Shown here in pieces: positions 55,073 to 64,000 of a DNA stretch of 64,000 nt; within the stretch, counting starts at the first letter, position 1; each line of letters opens with the position of its first letter. Both the position numbers and the translations under genes were made by a program. The notes below the pieces were generated by a model, which saw only the letters and a program-made list of their open reading frames with translations, was not told where the DNA came from and searched no databases. Source of the stretch: Planctomycetota bacterium. Lineage in GTDB: Bacteria; Planctomycetota; Planctomycetia; Pirellulales; UBA7805. Location of the stretch: NCBI GenBank assembly GCA_003389215.1, contig QQVP01000071.1, positions 164,165 to 228,164 on the forward strand, written 5' to 3'.

Positions 55073-56740
55073 CTACCAACTCTTGCCGTTCTTGCGTTTG
55101 CCGCAGATTGCCACTTCCATGCCGAGCGCGCGAGCCATCGCCGCCTTGGCGAACATCGCCCGGTCGGCCGCCGCTTCATTCCGCCCGTAGACCACGTGGA
55201 TGTGGTTGCTCTTGTGACGAGCCATCATCTGATCGCGCGACACGCCGTAGGTGACCGCGTGCATGATCGGCCATTGCCGCGTCGTCGCGTCCCAGCGGCG
55301 CTGTGTCTCTTCGCGCGGCAGCTTCACGACGCCCAGGCGGCCCAGGTCCATCTTGAGCCGGTCGTCCTCGATGTAGATTCGCGACCAGACGACCTCGCCC
55401 GGCTTCGAGATGCCCTTGAGCGTGCCGCCGCCGGAAGGGAAGTACATGTTCGGCTGTCGTTCGCTGGAGGCCCCCTTCCAGCCGCCGATGAAGTGGGCCG
55501 GCGGCGCGGAACCGCTGATCTCGAACACCCACACGTACTCGTCGGTCGTGCCCGACTGATCCCAGTCGCCCCAGCGCAGGTCGTGCAAGGTGTTCTCGAC
55601 CGGCTGGCCCATCGCCTTGTGAACGCGATAGGTCATCAAGGTGTCGAGGCCCGCGCACTCGTCCACTTCGTTGAAGTGCGGCAGCGGTTCGCCGTCGTAG
55701 AGCACGCGTTTGCCGTCGCGGCTCTTCACGGGCGGGCGGATCTTGTTGTTCAGCGTGCCCTCGACCAGGTCGCTCGCCGGAAGCAGGTCCTTGAGGCCCT
55801 GTTGATACTGGATGCCGATCGTGTCGCAGCCGAAATCGTCGGCGATGCGCAGGGCCGCGATGTACATCTTGGCCTGCAGCAGCAGTTGGGCCTCGGTCAG
55901 GTGGTCTTTGTGTCGCGGCCCGGTGTGAAAGGTCATGCCCTTGGCTCGCATCCACTTCAGCACCGCGCGGGCCTGGGCGTCGTTGGTTTGGGTGACCTCG
56001 TAGTAAAGGGCCGACTGGCTGAGCCGTTCCTTGAAGACGCCGACCGGATTGAGCAGATGATCGGGAATGATTGCGTTGAACATGCCCATGCAGCCCTCGT
56101 CGAAGACGCCCATGATCGCCTTTTCCTCGAGCAGCTGCGCGGCGAGCGACTCGCCGAGGCGGCGTTCGGCGGCGGGAACCTTGATGCGCGAGAGCGACTT
56201 GACGTGCGACGTGGCGTGGCGGACCTTGCCTGTTTCGAGCCAGGACTTCAGCTTGCGCAAGAAGGCGCGATCGCCTTCGAAGTCTTCGCTCCAGAGGGTC
56301 GAGTAGTCGACGCCCGCTTTGGTCAGCGAGCCGTTGAGGTTGAGCATGCCGACCAGGCCGGGCCACTGACCCGACCAGTTGGCGACCGTAAGAATCGGGC
56401 CGCGGTGATTCACCAGGCCGTGCAAGACGTGATGGGAATACTGCCAGACCGCTTCGGCGACGACGAGCTTGGCGTCGGGATCGATGCCGGCGAAGATCTC
56501 CATGCCTTCGCGCTGCGAGCCGATGAAGCCGTGCCCCTCTTTCTTCTTGTAGGGATGAGCACGGACCAAATCGTAACCGAGCTGGGCCATCGCGCGGCCG
56601 AGCTGCTGCTCCATTTCGTTCTGCGCGTCCCAGGTGCCCTGATTGGCCGAGAGCCGCAGATCGCCGCTGGCCACCAGCAGCACTTGTTTCTTCTTGGTCT
56701 TGGGCACGCGGGCCCGGGTCGGCATCTTGTAGGTGACCAT
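55073..56740 (-). CDS. Fucose-isomerase-like protein
   Basis: ATG 56740 gives 555 residues; ATG 56725 is an alternative. The N terminus [16 protein letters not shown] and later [29 protein letters not shown] resemble the L-fucose/L-arabinose isomerase superfamily as found in planctomycetes. The protein is cytoplasmic, with no signal peptide. It may act on sugars released by the sulfatase encoded upstream on the same strand, but the actual substrate is not known. The catalytic Glu/Asp/His metal site cannot be placed with certainty by eye. Confidence 0.7.
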   Translation of the reverse strand: MVTYKMPTRARVPKTKKKQVLLVASGDLRLSANQGTWDAQNEMEQQLGRAMAQLGYDLVRAHPYKKKEGHGFIGSQREGMEIFAGIDPDAKLVVAEAVWQYSHHVLHGLVNHRGPILTVANWSGQWPGLVGMLNLNGSLTKAGVDYSTLWSEDFEGDRAFLRKLKSWLETGKVRHATSHVKSLSRIKVPAAERRLGESLAAQLLEEKAIMGVFDEGCMGMFNAIIPDHLLNPVGVFKERLSQSALYYEVTQTNDAQARAVLKWMRAKGMTFHTGPRHKDHLTEAQLLLQAKMYIAALRIADDFGCDTIGIQYQQGLKDLLPASDLVEGTLNNKIRPPVKSRDGKRVLYDGEPLPHFNEVDECAGLDTLMTYRVHKAMGQPVENTLHDLRWGDWDQSGTTDEYVWVFEISGSAPPAHFIGGWKGASSERQPNMYFPSGGGTLKGISKPGEVVWSRIYIEDDRLKMDLGRLGVVKLPREETQRRWDATTRQWPIMHAVTYGVSRDQMMARHKSNHIHVVYGRNEAAADRAMFAKAAMARALGMEVAICGKRKNGKSW

Positions 56741-56854
56741 GGCGATGTTTCGCGGGAGGTTCGGATTGTGGAGTGTGCCGGCCAATGTAGCGGGTCGCGG
56801 AGCGAGACTCCAGCACCGTGTCGGCGGAGACGTGTGGGGTTGCTGGTGCGGTGC

Positions 56855-58279
56855 TTACCGCGAGCCGGCCTCGCCAGGTGGAAGAGCGACGTCGTCTCCC
56901 AGCGGCGTATCGTCGCCGAGCCGCCGTTGCTCCGCGGCCAAGAGTTGCAGCAGCCGGGCGACACGCTCCTGTTGCTCGGGCTCGTCCGCCAGGTTGTTCC
57001 GTTCAAAGCCGTCGACCGCCAGATCGAAGAGCTGCGTCTTGCCGGAATGGGTGTAGCGGATCAGTTTCCACCGTTCGGTCCGAATGGCCCGCTGCACCTT
57101 GTAGGCGGTAAAGACCCGGTCGCGGACTTGCTGCTCGGTGCCCCGCAGAATGCCGACCAGGCTGGTGCCTTCAACCGAGTCGGGCACGTCGATGTCGGTC
57201 AACTCGCACAGCGTCGGATACAGATCGAACAGGTACGCGAAGGCGTCGGTCTTCTGGCGGCGAGGGAGTCCGGGGCCGCCGATGATCAGCGGGGTGCCCA
57301 TGCTGTGTTCGTAAACGTTTTGCTTGCCGAGCAACCCGTGACTGCCCACGGCCAGACCATGATCGGACGTGAACACGATGATCGTGTTGTCCCGCTCACC
57401 GGTTTCCTCGAGCACGTCGAGGATGCGACCAATCTGGGCATCCATGTGCGAGATCATGCCGTAGTAAGCTGCCAGGTGCGCGCGGACGATCTCCGGCGTG
57501 CGCGGCCAGGGCGCGAGACGCTCGTCGCGGATCTTCATCTCACCGTTGTCGAACGGGTGTGTTGGCAAGTAGTTCGGCGGCAGTGGCAGCTTCGAGGCGT
57601 CGTACATGCCGGCGAACTCGGCGGGCGGCGTGCGCGGATCGTGCGGTGCCGTGAACGACACGTAAGCGAAGAAGGGTTTCCGCGGATCTCCGTCGGCGTG
57701 CCGGCGCAGGAAGTCGATCGTCGCCTCGGCGAAGAGCTCGCTGGAGAACTTCCCTCCACGACGTGGGGCAGCGTCATAAGTGCCATCGGGATCGTGGTCG
57801 TGAATCGGCACCTTGTCGTGGTCGGACATGCCGCCGAAGAAGATGGCTCCGCCGTCGCTGAACGACCGGGCGAACGACTCCTTGGAATGATGCCACTTGC
57901 CGGTGCCGAAGGTGGCATAGCCGGCCTCCCGAAATGCCTCTGGCAGCAGCTTGTGGGGCGTGCGGCGCGTCGCGCGGAAGAGGGTTCGACCCGTGAGCAG
58001 CATCGCTCGACTCGGCGCACAGACGGCACCCTGCAGCGAGCCCATGCAGTAAGCCCGGGTGAACGAGGTGCCCTCGCTGACGAGGCGATCGAGATTCGGT
58101 GTGTGGATGTGCCAATTGGCGTGCATCCGAATCGTGTCGCGGCGTTGATCGTCGCTGAGCAGAAACAGGACGTTCGGCCGCCGATCGTTCACCGCTTCGG
58201 CCGCCGTCGTCGCTGGCGTCTCGGCCCGAGCAGCGCCGCTGCCCCAAAGCAGGATCGTCGTGCAGAGAACCAAGCGCAT
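56855..58279 (-). CDS. Exported sulfatase (type I, Cys-dependent)
   Basis: ATG 58279 gives 474 residues with a signal peptide (1-19, A-R-A). N-V-L-F-L-L-S-D-D-Q (36-45) supplies metal-binding Asp residues. The signature C87-A-P-S-R is the formylglycine motif C-x-P-S-R, followed by A-M-L-L-T-G-R, so activation by a formylglycine-generating enzyme is expected. Later F-T-S-D-H-G is also standard. It hydrolyses sulfate esters, probably on algal polysaccharides, in the periplasm. It lies upstream of the fucose-isomerase-like gene on the same strand, which fits sulfated-sugar use. Confidence 0.95.
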   Translation of the reverse strand: MRLVLCTTILLWGSGAARAETPATTAAEAVNDRRPNVLFLLSDDQRRDTIRMHANWHIHTPNLDRLVSEGTSFTRAYCMGSLQGAVCAPSRAMLLTGRTLFRATRRTPHKLLPEAFREAGYATFGTGKWHHSKESFARSFSDGGAIFFGGMSDHDKVPIHDHDPDGTYDAAPRRGGKFSSELFAEATIDFLRRHADGDPRKPFFAYVSFTAPHDPRTPPAEFAGMYDASKLPLPPNYLPTHPFDNGEMKIRDERLAPWPRTPEIVRAHLAAYYGMISHMDAQIGRILDVLEETGERDNTIIVFTSDHGLAVGSHGLLGKQNVYEHSMGTPLIIGGPGLPRRQKTDAFAYLFDLYPTLCELTDIDVPDSVEGTSLVGILRGTEQQVRDRVFTAYKVQRAIRTERWKLIRYTHSGKTQLFDLAVDGFERNNLADEPEQQERVARLLQLLAAEQRRLGDDTPLGDDVALPPGEAGSR

Positions 58280-58512
58280 GTTTCCGCCACCGTTTGCGTT
58301 GTCCGAGCTTATCAGCGTGACGGCAGTGTAGCCGAACCGGTCGCCGGCTTCCAATTCGCGGTCGGGCCGCCAGGCGGCTTCCGTCGCGCCGGGTCCGCTG
58401 CGGGCGTCCTTGTCGTGACAAAGCACGGCGGAATCGGCATACTGTAGGGAGCCAAGGCCTGGCTGCTGCGGGGGCCAACGGCGGGTGCGCGAACAGAAGA
58501 AGAGGACACGGA

Positions 58513-59214
58513 ATGAAGCAGGTAGTATCGCGGCAGGGATTCACGCTCATCGAGCTGCTGGTCGTTATCTCGATCATTGGCATACTCGTGACACTCACCT
58601 CCGGTGTCGTCTTCAACGTGCGTAATGAAGCTCGCCGCGCGGCCTGTGAAGCCCAGTTGCACGACATCGGCAACGCCTTGCACATGGCTCGCGACGAGAT
58701 CAAGCAAGATCTCGGCGTGCCGGCTTGGGCCACGCTCCTGGTGCCCTATGTCGGCGACGAGGTGGACGTCTTTCGTTGTCCCACCGACTTTACCAATCAG
58801 GCGATCGACGACGGGCCGAGTTCGACCAGCATCGACGCCCGACCGAGCTACGGCATCAATCACCGCATCCGCCGTATGGCCCGCGGCTCCGGCGATGGTC
58901 ATCGCATTGCCTTGCTGGAATACAAGGTGCCGGTGGCCGAGGTCGCCTTGCCAGACAGCACGGCGGGATTGGCTGCCTGGGAGCAGAACGCGGCCTTCGA
59001 TCGCCACACCGGATACCTCAACGTCCTCTACTTCGGCGGGCATACCGGTTACGCCGAGTACCAAGACATCGATCCGAACGATTGCGATACGCGGTTCAAG
59101 CTCTGGCAACCGTACTACGATCAGGATCGCTATCCTTACGAATGCGATGACGGCTCGGGCGGGAGCGGAACGGGCACGACGGCGGGCCCCACGACGACGG
59201 GCGGCACAACGTAG
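58513..59214 (+). CDS. Prepilin-like protein with type IV N-terminal methylation motif
   Basis: A 233-residue protein. The start M-K-Q-V-V-S-R-Q-G-F-T-L-I-E-L-L-V-V-I-S-I-I-G-I-L is a class III/type IV prepilin leader, with cleavage after Gly9, Phe+1 and Glu+5. The body is compact, with F-R-C-P-T-D and a later Y-F-G-G-H-T-G-Y, as in planctomycete pseudopilin-like (DUF1559-related) proteins. The tail is a Gly/Thr-rich low-complexity stretch (G-S-G-T-G-T-T-A-G-P). It is likely part of a pseudopilus or secreted fibre. It is transcribed divergently from the sulfatase. Confidence 0.85.
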   Translation: MKQVVSRQGFTLIELLVVISIIGILVTLTSGVVFNVRNEARRAACEAQLHDIGNALHMARDEIKQDLGVPAWATLLVPYVGDEVDVFRCPTDFTNQAIDDGPSSTSIDARPSYGINHRIRRMARGSGDGHRIALLEYKVPVAEVALPDSTAGLAAWEQNAAFDRHTGYLNVLYFGGHTGYAEYQDIDPNDCDTRFKLWQPYYDQDRYPYECDDGSGGSGTGTTAGPTTTGGTT

Positions 59215-59333
59215 CGCATACGGCGCGCTGGAACAGGCGTCGCGGCTGGTGTATCGTGAAGGGAGTCACTGCACGCGGCGAGCTGCGACTCGCCCGCGGT
59301 TCCACTTTGAAATCGCTACCCGCTGAGCCACCT

Positions 59334-60518
59334 ATGCTGCGCATCACGAAGCTCGTACCACTCGTTTCCATTCTTCTGGTCGTCGCGGCCCATAGCTCCG
59401 CGGCCCATCACGCCCGCAGCAAGGCGGCCGGCGAGGCGATGCTGGCCCGCTTTCGCGAGCAGGCCCCGACGCTCTCCGACTGGACGGCCCTGACGGCCCA
59501 CGTTCGCACCCACATGCTTAAAGGGGCGCGTCTCGGTCAGTTTCCCGACAAGACTCCCTTGAATCCGCTCGTCCACTCCGAGGTCGAGATGGACGGCTAC
59601 AAGGTCTCCAACGTGGCGCTCGAGACCCTGCCTGGCTTCTTCTCGACCGGTAATCTCTATGTGCCGACCCGTGCCGACAAGCCGTACCCGATCGTCCTTT
59701 GCCCCCACGGGCACTTTCGCGATGAAGAGGGCAATCTGAACGGTCGCAGCCGGGCCAGTATGCAGATTCGCTGCGCGACGCTGGCTCGCATGGGCGCCGT
59801 CGTGTTTGCCATCGATCAGGTCGGGGCCGGCGACTCGCAGCAGTCGCCGCATCACGATCCGATTTCGCTGCCGCTGCAGATTTGGAACAACATCCGCACG
59901 ATCGATTTCCTGCTCACGTTGCCCGACGTCGATCGTAATCGGATCGGTGTGACGGGGGCTTCCGGCGGCGGTTCGCAAACGATGCAGCTCGGTGCCATCG
60001 ATCCGCGCGTGACCGTTGTCTGTCCGGTGGTGATGATGGCCGCGAACTACGACGGGGGATGTGTCTGTGAGAGCGGCCTGCCGATCTTCCGCAGCAAGCA
60101 CCACGAGACGAACCTCGCCCAGATGGCGGCCATGGCGGCACCGAGGCCGCAGCTGGTCATCTCCTGCGGGGCCGACTGGACAGTACACACACCGGAGGTC
60201 GAGTATCCGTACCTGAAGAGTGTGTACGGCCTCTACGGCGCCGGCGACAAGGTGGACAACCTGCACCTGGCCAACGAGCCGCACGACTACGGCCCGTCGA
60301 AGCGGAAGGGCATGTATCCCTTCTTCGCCAAGCATCTTGGTCTGTCGATGGCCCCAATTCTCGATCGCAACAATCCCGACCGCGTCTACGAGCCGGCGGT
60401 GGTGATTCGCTCGCCGGAACAGCTGGCGGTGTTCGACGACGAACACCCGCGCCCGGCCCACGCCGTGATGGGTCGCGAGGCGGTCTACAAGCTGTTTGAA
60501 GAAGCTACGAAGCCGTAA
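59334..60518 (+). CDS. Exported alpha/beta hydrolase, acetylxylan-esterase-like
   Basis: ATG 59334 gives 394 residues with a signal peptide (about 1-24). The alpha/beta hydrolase core includes P-Y-P-I-V-L-C-P-H-G-H, A-V-V-F-A-I-D-Q-V-G-A-G-D-S, and the nucleophile elbow G-A-S-G-G-G-S near residue 209. The late E-P-H-D-Y-G is a probable catalytic His region. Related planctomycete proteins are acetylxylan esterases or cephalosporin-C deacetylase-like enzymes that remove acetyl groups from polysaccharides. The neighbouring sulfatase and sugar oxidoreductase fit a polysaccharide-use role. Confidence 0.85.
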   Translation: MLRITKLVPLVSILLVVAAHSSAAHHARSKAAGEAMLARFREQAPTLSDWTALTAHVRTHMLKGARLGQFPDKTPLNPLVHSEVEMDGYKVSNVALETLPGFFSTGNLYVPTRADKPYPIVLCPHGHFRDEEGNLNGRSRASMQIRCATLARMGAVVFAIDQVGAGDSQQSPHHDPISLPLQIWNNIRTIDFLLTLPDVDRNRIGVTGASGGGSQTMQLGAIDPRVTVVCPVVMMAANYDGGCVCESGLPIFRSKHHETNLAQMAAMAAPRPQLVISCGADWTVHTPEVEYPYLKSVYGLYGAGDKVDNLHLANEPHDYGPSKRKGMYPFFAKHLGLSMAPILDRNNPDRVYEPAVVIRSPEQLAVFDDEHPRPAHAVMGREAVYKLFEEATKP

Positions 60519-60535
60519 CCGACCTCGCGGACGCC

Positions 60536-61930
60536 CTACGCGGACAGGTCCGGCACCTCGAAACCGCTGCGATAGGGCCGCGTGAGCATCTCGTTCGCGG
60601 CCGCGTTGTCGGTGAATCGCTCGGTCTGCGGATCCATCGACAACCAGGGGCCGATCGTGAGCGTCGGTCCGGAGACGTCGACCTGGTTCGCCTTCAAGTG
60701 CTCGACAATGCGGGCCAGCGAGGCGGACATCTGCGGGTTTTCCGCGACCGCCGCCGTGATCTCGGCCAACGGTTGCTTCTCGCCCAGGCGATACGAAATG
60801 TTGCCGGTGTGGCAGAGGGCGCTGGAGAGATGTCCTTCGAGAATATCGGCGTTGAGATCCTCGTGATTTCGTGACTTCACCGCGGCCAGGAAGTTGCCGT
60901 AGTGGTTGCCGTAGTGCGTCCAACGCTTGATTTCCTTGCCGTCCGGGTCGAAGGCCATCGCGTCGTGATAGGTCGGCACGAGCACGTGTCCCTGCTCGCA
61001 CTGCACCACGATGCCGACGCGCGAGTCGCGGTAGGGCGGCGTTTCCAGGCCACGGGTTTCAAAGATAATCGGGGCCTTGTCGTAGTCGTGAATCACTGTC
61101 TGCGTGTTGGGCGTGTCGGCGGCATCGCGGTAGCCCAGCCGTCCGCCAAGGCTCATCACGCGCGGCGAAAGCTCCTCGGCGCCGAGGAACCAGCGGCAGA
61201 CGTCCATCTGGTGAATGCCCTGGTTGCCCATGTCGCCGTTGCCGGTGTTGAAGTCCCAGTGCCAGTCGTAGTGCATTTTCGGGCGGAACAGCTCGCGTTT
61301 TTCGGCCGGGCCGCACCACAGGTCGTAGTCGACGTGGTCGGGAATCACCAGCGGTTTGTCGAGCTTGCCGATGCTGCCGCGACGCTTGAAGCAGGTGCCG
61401 ACGATGTACTGAATCGCTCCCAGTTTGCCGCTCTGCACGAACTCGACGGCGTCTTTGATCGAGCCGCTCGAGCGAATCTGCGTGCCGGTCTGGATCATGC
61501 GGCCATACTTGCGGGCCGCGTTGACGATCTGACGCCCTTCCCAGACGTTGTGCGAGACCGGCTTTTCGACGTAGACGTCCTTGCCGGCTTGAGCAGCCCA
61601 GATGCTCATCAAGGCGTGCCAGTGATTCGGCGTGGCGATGGCAATCACATCGATGTCGGCTCGATCGAGCAAGTTGCGGAAATCCTGCACGAGGTCGACC
61701 TCGCCCAGCTTTTCGCCGACGCGTCCCATGACGTTCAGATCACAATCGCAGATGGCGACGACGTTGCCTTCGAATCCCTTCAGGTGCGAGCGGCCACGGC
61801 CATTCAGACCGACAACCCCGACGCGGACGCGTTCGTTGGCTCCGTAGGCCGTGGTCGCGGTGGCCAGGGGAAGCGTGGCGGCGGCGATGGCCGCGGAATG
61901 TTGCAAGAAACGTCGTCGCGAAATGGCCAT
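60536..61930 (-). CDS. Tat-exported Gfo/Idh/MocA-family oxidoreductase
   Basis: ATG 61930 gives 464 residues; upstream in-frame sequence lacks family features. Residues 1-30 are a Tat signal (S-R-R-R-F-L-Q-H-S, then a hydrophobic core). The Rossmann start V-G-V-V-G-L-N-G-R-G (37-46) and the E-K-P motif (122-124, Y-V-E-K-P-V-S-H-N) mark the Gfo/Idh/MocA family, which oxidises or isomerises sugars using NAD(P). An H-Q-M-D-x-C-x-W segment follows. Its substrate is unknown. It ends 17 bases from the 3' end of the oppositely transcribed hydrolase gene. Confidence 0.93.
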   Translation of the reverse strand: MAISRRRFLQHSAAIAAATLPLATATTAYGANERVRVGVVGLNGRGRSHLKGFEGNVVAICDCDLNVMGRVGEKLGEVDLVQDFRNLLDRADIDVIAIATPNHWHALMSIWAAQAGKDVYVEKPVSHNVWEGRQIVNAARKYGRMIQTGTQIRSSGSIKDAVEFVQSGKLGAIQYIVGTCFKRRGSIGKLDKPLVIPDHVDYDLWCGPAEKRELFRPKMHYDWHWDFNTGNGDMGNQGIHQMDVCRWFLGAEELSPRVMSLGGRLGYRDAADTPNTQTVIHDYDKAPIIFETRGLETPPYRDSRVGIVVQCEQGHVLVPTYHDAMAFDPDGKEIKRWTHYGNHYGNFLAAVKSRNHEDLNADILEGHLSSALCHTGNISYRLGEKQPLAEITAAVAENPQMSASLARIVEHLKANQVDVSGPTLTIGPWLSMDPQTERFTDNAAANEMLTRPYRSGFEVPDLSA

Positions 61931-62164
61931 GGGAAGTCTCCGTGTGAAGTTCGCGGGATCCGTGCCGCGCGGATGGAGGGAAGGACGCTGCGGGGGGAAG
62001 ACGATTGGGGCGGCGAGGAAAGGGCGGGCGGGCGGGGCCCATCGCCCGTTCCAGCCGGGAATGGTGATTATAGCCCGTTCGCCGCCGCAAATCACGGTCG
62101 GGCGTGTCACGGGCCTGATTCGTGCCTCCGTGCCTACGCGGCAAATCTGGAATGCGGCTGCCCC

Positions 62165-64000
62165 CTATCGGCGTTGCCTCTGGGCTTTCCGGTGCTCGCG
62201 TCGCAGCTTCGTGTAGTTGGCCTGAAAGCTCTCCGAGGGTCCGAGTTCCTGCCCGAGCGCCTGGAGTGCCTTGGTGACGTCTTCGTCGGCGGCGAGATCG
62301 CCATAACGTTCGGCGATTGTGAGGGCCTGGCTAACGGCCTTCTCGAGAAATGCCTCGCGATCGTCGAGCAGATAGGCGAGGCGTCCCTCGGCATCGAGGA
62401 TGCTCGCGTCCTCGGCTTGGACCTTCAGCTCGTACGCGAGCTCTTTGCGTTTCTTGTCTTGCCACGCCTTGAGGTTATCGAGGTCATCCTGGTAAGCGCG
62501 ACCGTTCTGCTGTTTCATTACCTTGTCACGGATCCGCTGGTGTTCGGCGTCCAGCTGCCGCCGTTTCTCCTGCAGGAACAGCTTTCGCTTTTCCTGTTCA
62601 CGCCGCCGCCGCGCGGGAAGTTCATTGCGAATCGACTTCGCTTCCGCATCGAAACTCTTGAGTTCATCGAGGCGCTTTTTCGACTCGTCCTCTGCCTGCA
62701 GGATCCACTGGCCATCTTGCTCTCGGAGGCTACGAGCGGTCAGGTACTCTACGGGATGGACCGCGGGATCGATGTTCTCGGCGGTGGGAATCTCGATATC
62801 GACATCGAAGTCGGCCCCGGCCGACCGCGCTCCCTTGATCTTAATCTTGAGAACATTGGCGCGCTTGCCCGCTTCCCTCAACCGGGCCCGCAACTGGGCA
62901 AAGCTGTGATCTGGGCCGAGCCGACCTCCCTCCTGCGCCACGACCGCCAGCGCTTCTGCGTCCTTCCGTACGTCACGATACTTCTTGGCAATCGTGGTTA
63001 CTTGGTTGTCGGCCAGCACGAAGACCTTGACGAATTGGTCCACGAGCTGTTTGCGGTTGGCATCGAGATTCGCTGCCTGAGCGGCAGCCGGTTGCCATTT
63101 CTCGTTAAAGAACGTTTCAAACTCGGGCAGAATGCGAAAGTTGAAGTCGTCGACTTCGTCTTTGTCACCGAAGCCCTTGTACGCCCGCACTTCTCGCTCC
63201 AGCTTGAATTCGCGGTCGCGGCGTTCAAATTCTTCTTTGAGCTTCGCGAACTGTCGGCGGAAGGCGACGACATCGGCGTTCGCCTCGAAGTCGTCGATGG
63301 CCTGCATGCGCTCCTCGACCGTGTCGAGAAACGCGGCCAGATCGTCTTCGAGCGTCAGCCGCCAGACGTCGTCATGGCGTTGCAAGCCGTGCTTGGCCAG
63401 CGCCGGAGGTGCCGGAGGTCCGGCCTCCTGGTCGTTTTCTTCGTCGGTACTCGAGGTGTCTTCCGAGTCCGCGGCTGAGGTCGCAGCCTTGTCTTCGTCC
63501 GACGTCGCCGGACCGTCGCCAGGTTCTGCGGAGGACGCTTCGTCTGGCGACGTTTCGTCGGTCGCCGCGTCGCCCGCGCTCTTGGGTGCGGGGCTCTCGC
63601 TGGCGATCTCGCCGGCACCACCGTCGTCGAGTGTGATGCCGTCGCCCGGCAACGGCTTGTTGACGGCTACGGTCACGGGGCTGTGAGCCGATGACGGGCC
63701 TTCGCTCGTCGGTTCGCTCGCGGCGTCTTCCGTGTCCTTCTCTGCTTCGTCCGGGGAAGCGGTATTCGCGGGGTCGGCGTCGGTGCTTTCGTCGACGTCT
63801 GCGCCGCCGCTTTCGCCCGTCCGGCCATCTCGGTCCGCGGACGATCTGTCGGATTTCGCATCTGCGGTTGTCAGGGCGACCGGCGCGGCGCGATCAGTGA
63901 ACAGGAGCAACCACACCAGGGCGCCCGCACCGGCGGTCACCGCCAGCAAGGAAAACGCCATCACGGCCAACTTCCATCCGGCAAGGCCGCCGAGCGGTTT
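62165..64000 (-). CDS. Membrane-anchored coiled-coil protein, partial at the window edge
   Basis: The frame is open to the window edge (K-P-L-G-G-L-A-G-W-K-L-A-V-M-A-F...), so the true start lies outside. At least 611 residues are inside. A membrane helix (M-A-F-S-L-L-A-V-T-A-G-A-G-A-L-V-W-L-L-L-F) is followed by ~170 residues rich in Asp, Glu, Ser and Ala, then ~390 highly charged, helical residues (R-R-R-E-Q-E-K-R-K-L-F-L-Q-E-K-R-R-Q-L-D-A) likely to form coiled coils. I do not recognise a family. It may be an envelope- or cytoskeleton-associated protein. Confidence 0.65.
   Translation of the reverse strand, partial: KPLGGLAGWKLAVMAFSLLAVTAGAGALVWLLLFTDRAAPVALTTADAKSDRSSADRDGRTGESGGADVDESTDADPANTASPDEAEKDTEDAASEPTSEGPSSAHSPVTVAVNKPLPGDGITLDDGGAGEIASESPAPKSAGDAATDETSPDEASSAEPGDGPATSDEDKAATSAADSEDTSSTDEENDQEAGPPAPPALAKHGLQRHDDVWRLTLEDDLAAFLDTVEERMQAIDDFEANADVVAFRRQFAKLKEEFERRDREFKLEREVRAYKGFGDKDEVDDFNFRILPEFETFFNEKWQPAAAQAANLDANRKQLVDQFVKVFVLADNQVTTIAKKYRDVRKDAEALAVVAQEGGRLGPDHSFAQLRARLREAGKRANVLKIKIKGARSAGADFDVDIEIPTAENIDPAVHPVEYLTARSLREQDGQWILQAEDESKKRLDELKSFDAEAKSIRNELPARRRREQEKRKLFLQEKRRQLDAEHQRIRDKVMKQQNGRAYQDDLDNLKAWQDKKRKELAYELKVQAEDASILDAEGRLAYLLDDREAFLEKAVSQALTIAERYGDLAADEDVTKALQALGQELGPSESFQANYTKLRREHRKAQRQRR

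Overview
The window looks like chromosomal DNA of a high-GC planctomycete, most likely Pirellulales-like. This rests on family content rather than a marker gene: two DUF1598 proteins, the DUF1501 + DUF1549/DUF1553 + cytochrome c/WD40 trio, a LEPR-XLL-type surface protein, a prepilin-like protein with an H-x9-DG/GxN type body, a DUF3467 protein, a sulfatase, a Tat-exported Gfo/Idh/MocA oxidoreductase, and three genes resembling methanofuran biosynthesis enzymes. Gene density is high, genes lie on both strands in short operons, and TTG/GTG starts and weak Shine-Dalgarno sites are common.

Layout. 1-1437 (-): YgfZ-like protein (cut by the window edge) and a divergent LarA-like protein. 1712-7647 (+): thioredoxin-fold lipoprotein, pgk, DUF1598 protein. 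7700-13002: kdsB and glmS (divergent; LPS sugar and amino-sugar precursors), a small basic protein, a DUF3467 protein and a TIGR04283-like glycosyltransferase. 13149-19458 (+): three small secreted or lipoproteins, a short SecA-like ATPase, an unknown protein and a DusB-type tRNA dihydrouridine synthase. 19455-19616: a long imperfect hairpin element that supplies stop codons to both flanking genes. 19613-21680 (-): NSS-family Na+ symporter with a MetS-like small membrane subunit. 22044-28177 (+): iron-sulfur assembly locus sufR - nuoB - sufC - sufB - sufD - Rieske ferredoxin - sufT-like. 28220-30959 (+): three translationally coupled genes (ATP-grasp ligase, COG1548/MfnF-like, amino-acid-kinase/MfnE-like). 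30956-32329 (-): second DUF1598 protein. 32802-35917 (+): FHA-GAF-sigma54 activator coupled to queG. 35963-43222 (-): sugar phosphate operon PPi-type phosphofructokinase - HAD phosphatase - gnd - SDR - zwf - dus. 44199-44270: tRNA-Cys(GCA). 44371-50870 (-): DUF1501, DUF1549/1553 and cytochrome c-WD40 proteins. 51044-54724: an atypical, lower-GC segment with a leucine-rich-repeat protein and a broken LEPR-XLL protein gene, bracketed by an 81-bp perfect direct repeat and followed by hairpin repeats. 55073-64000: fucose-isomerase-like protein, sulfatase, prepilin-like protein, acetylxylan-esterase-like hydrolase, Gfo/Idh/MocA oxidoreductase and a membrane-anchored coiled-coil protein cut by the window edge.

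The most interesting items are the mfnD-F-E-like trio (archaeal-type C1 cofactor chemistry in a bacterium), the suf operon with an embedded lone nuoB and a SufT-like protein carrying an acidic insertion, the repeat-bracketed segment with an (AC)6 tract that frameshifts a surface protein just after its start, and the hairpin element between dus and the metS-like gene. All family assignments come from reading motifs; no database search was possible.
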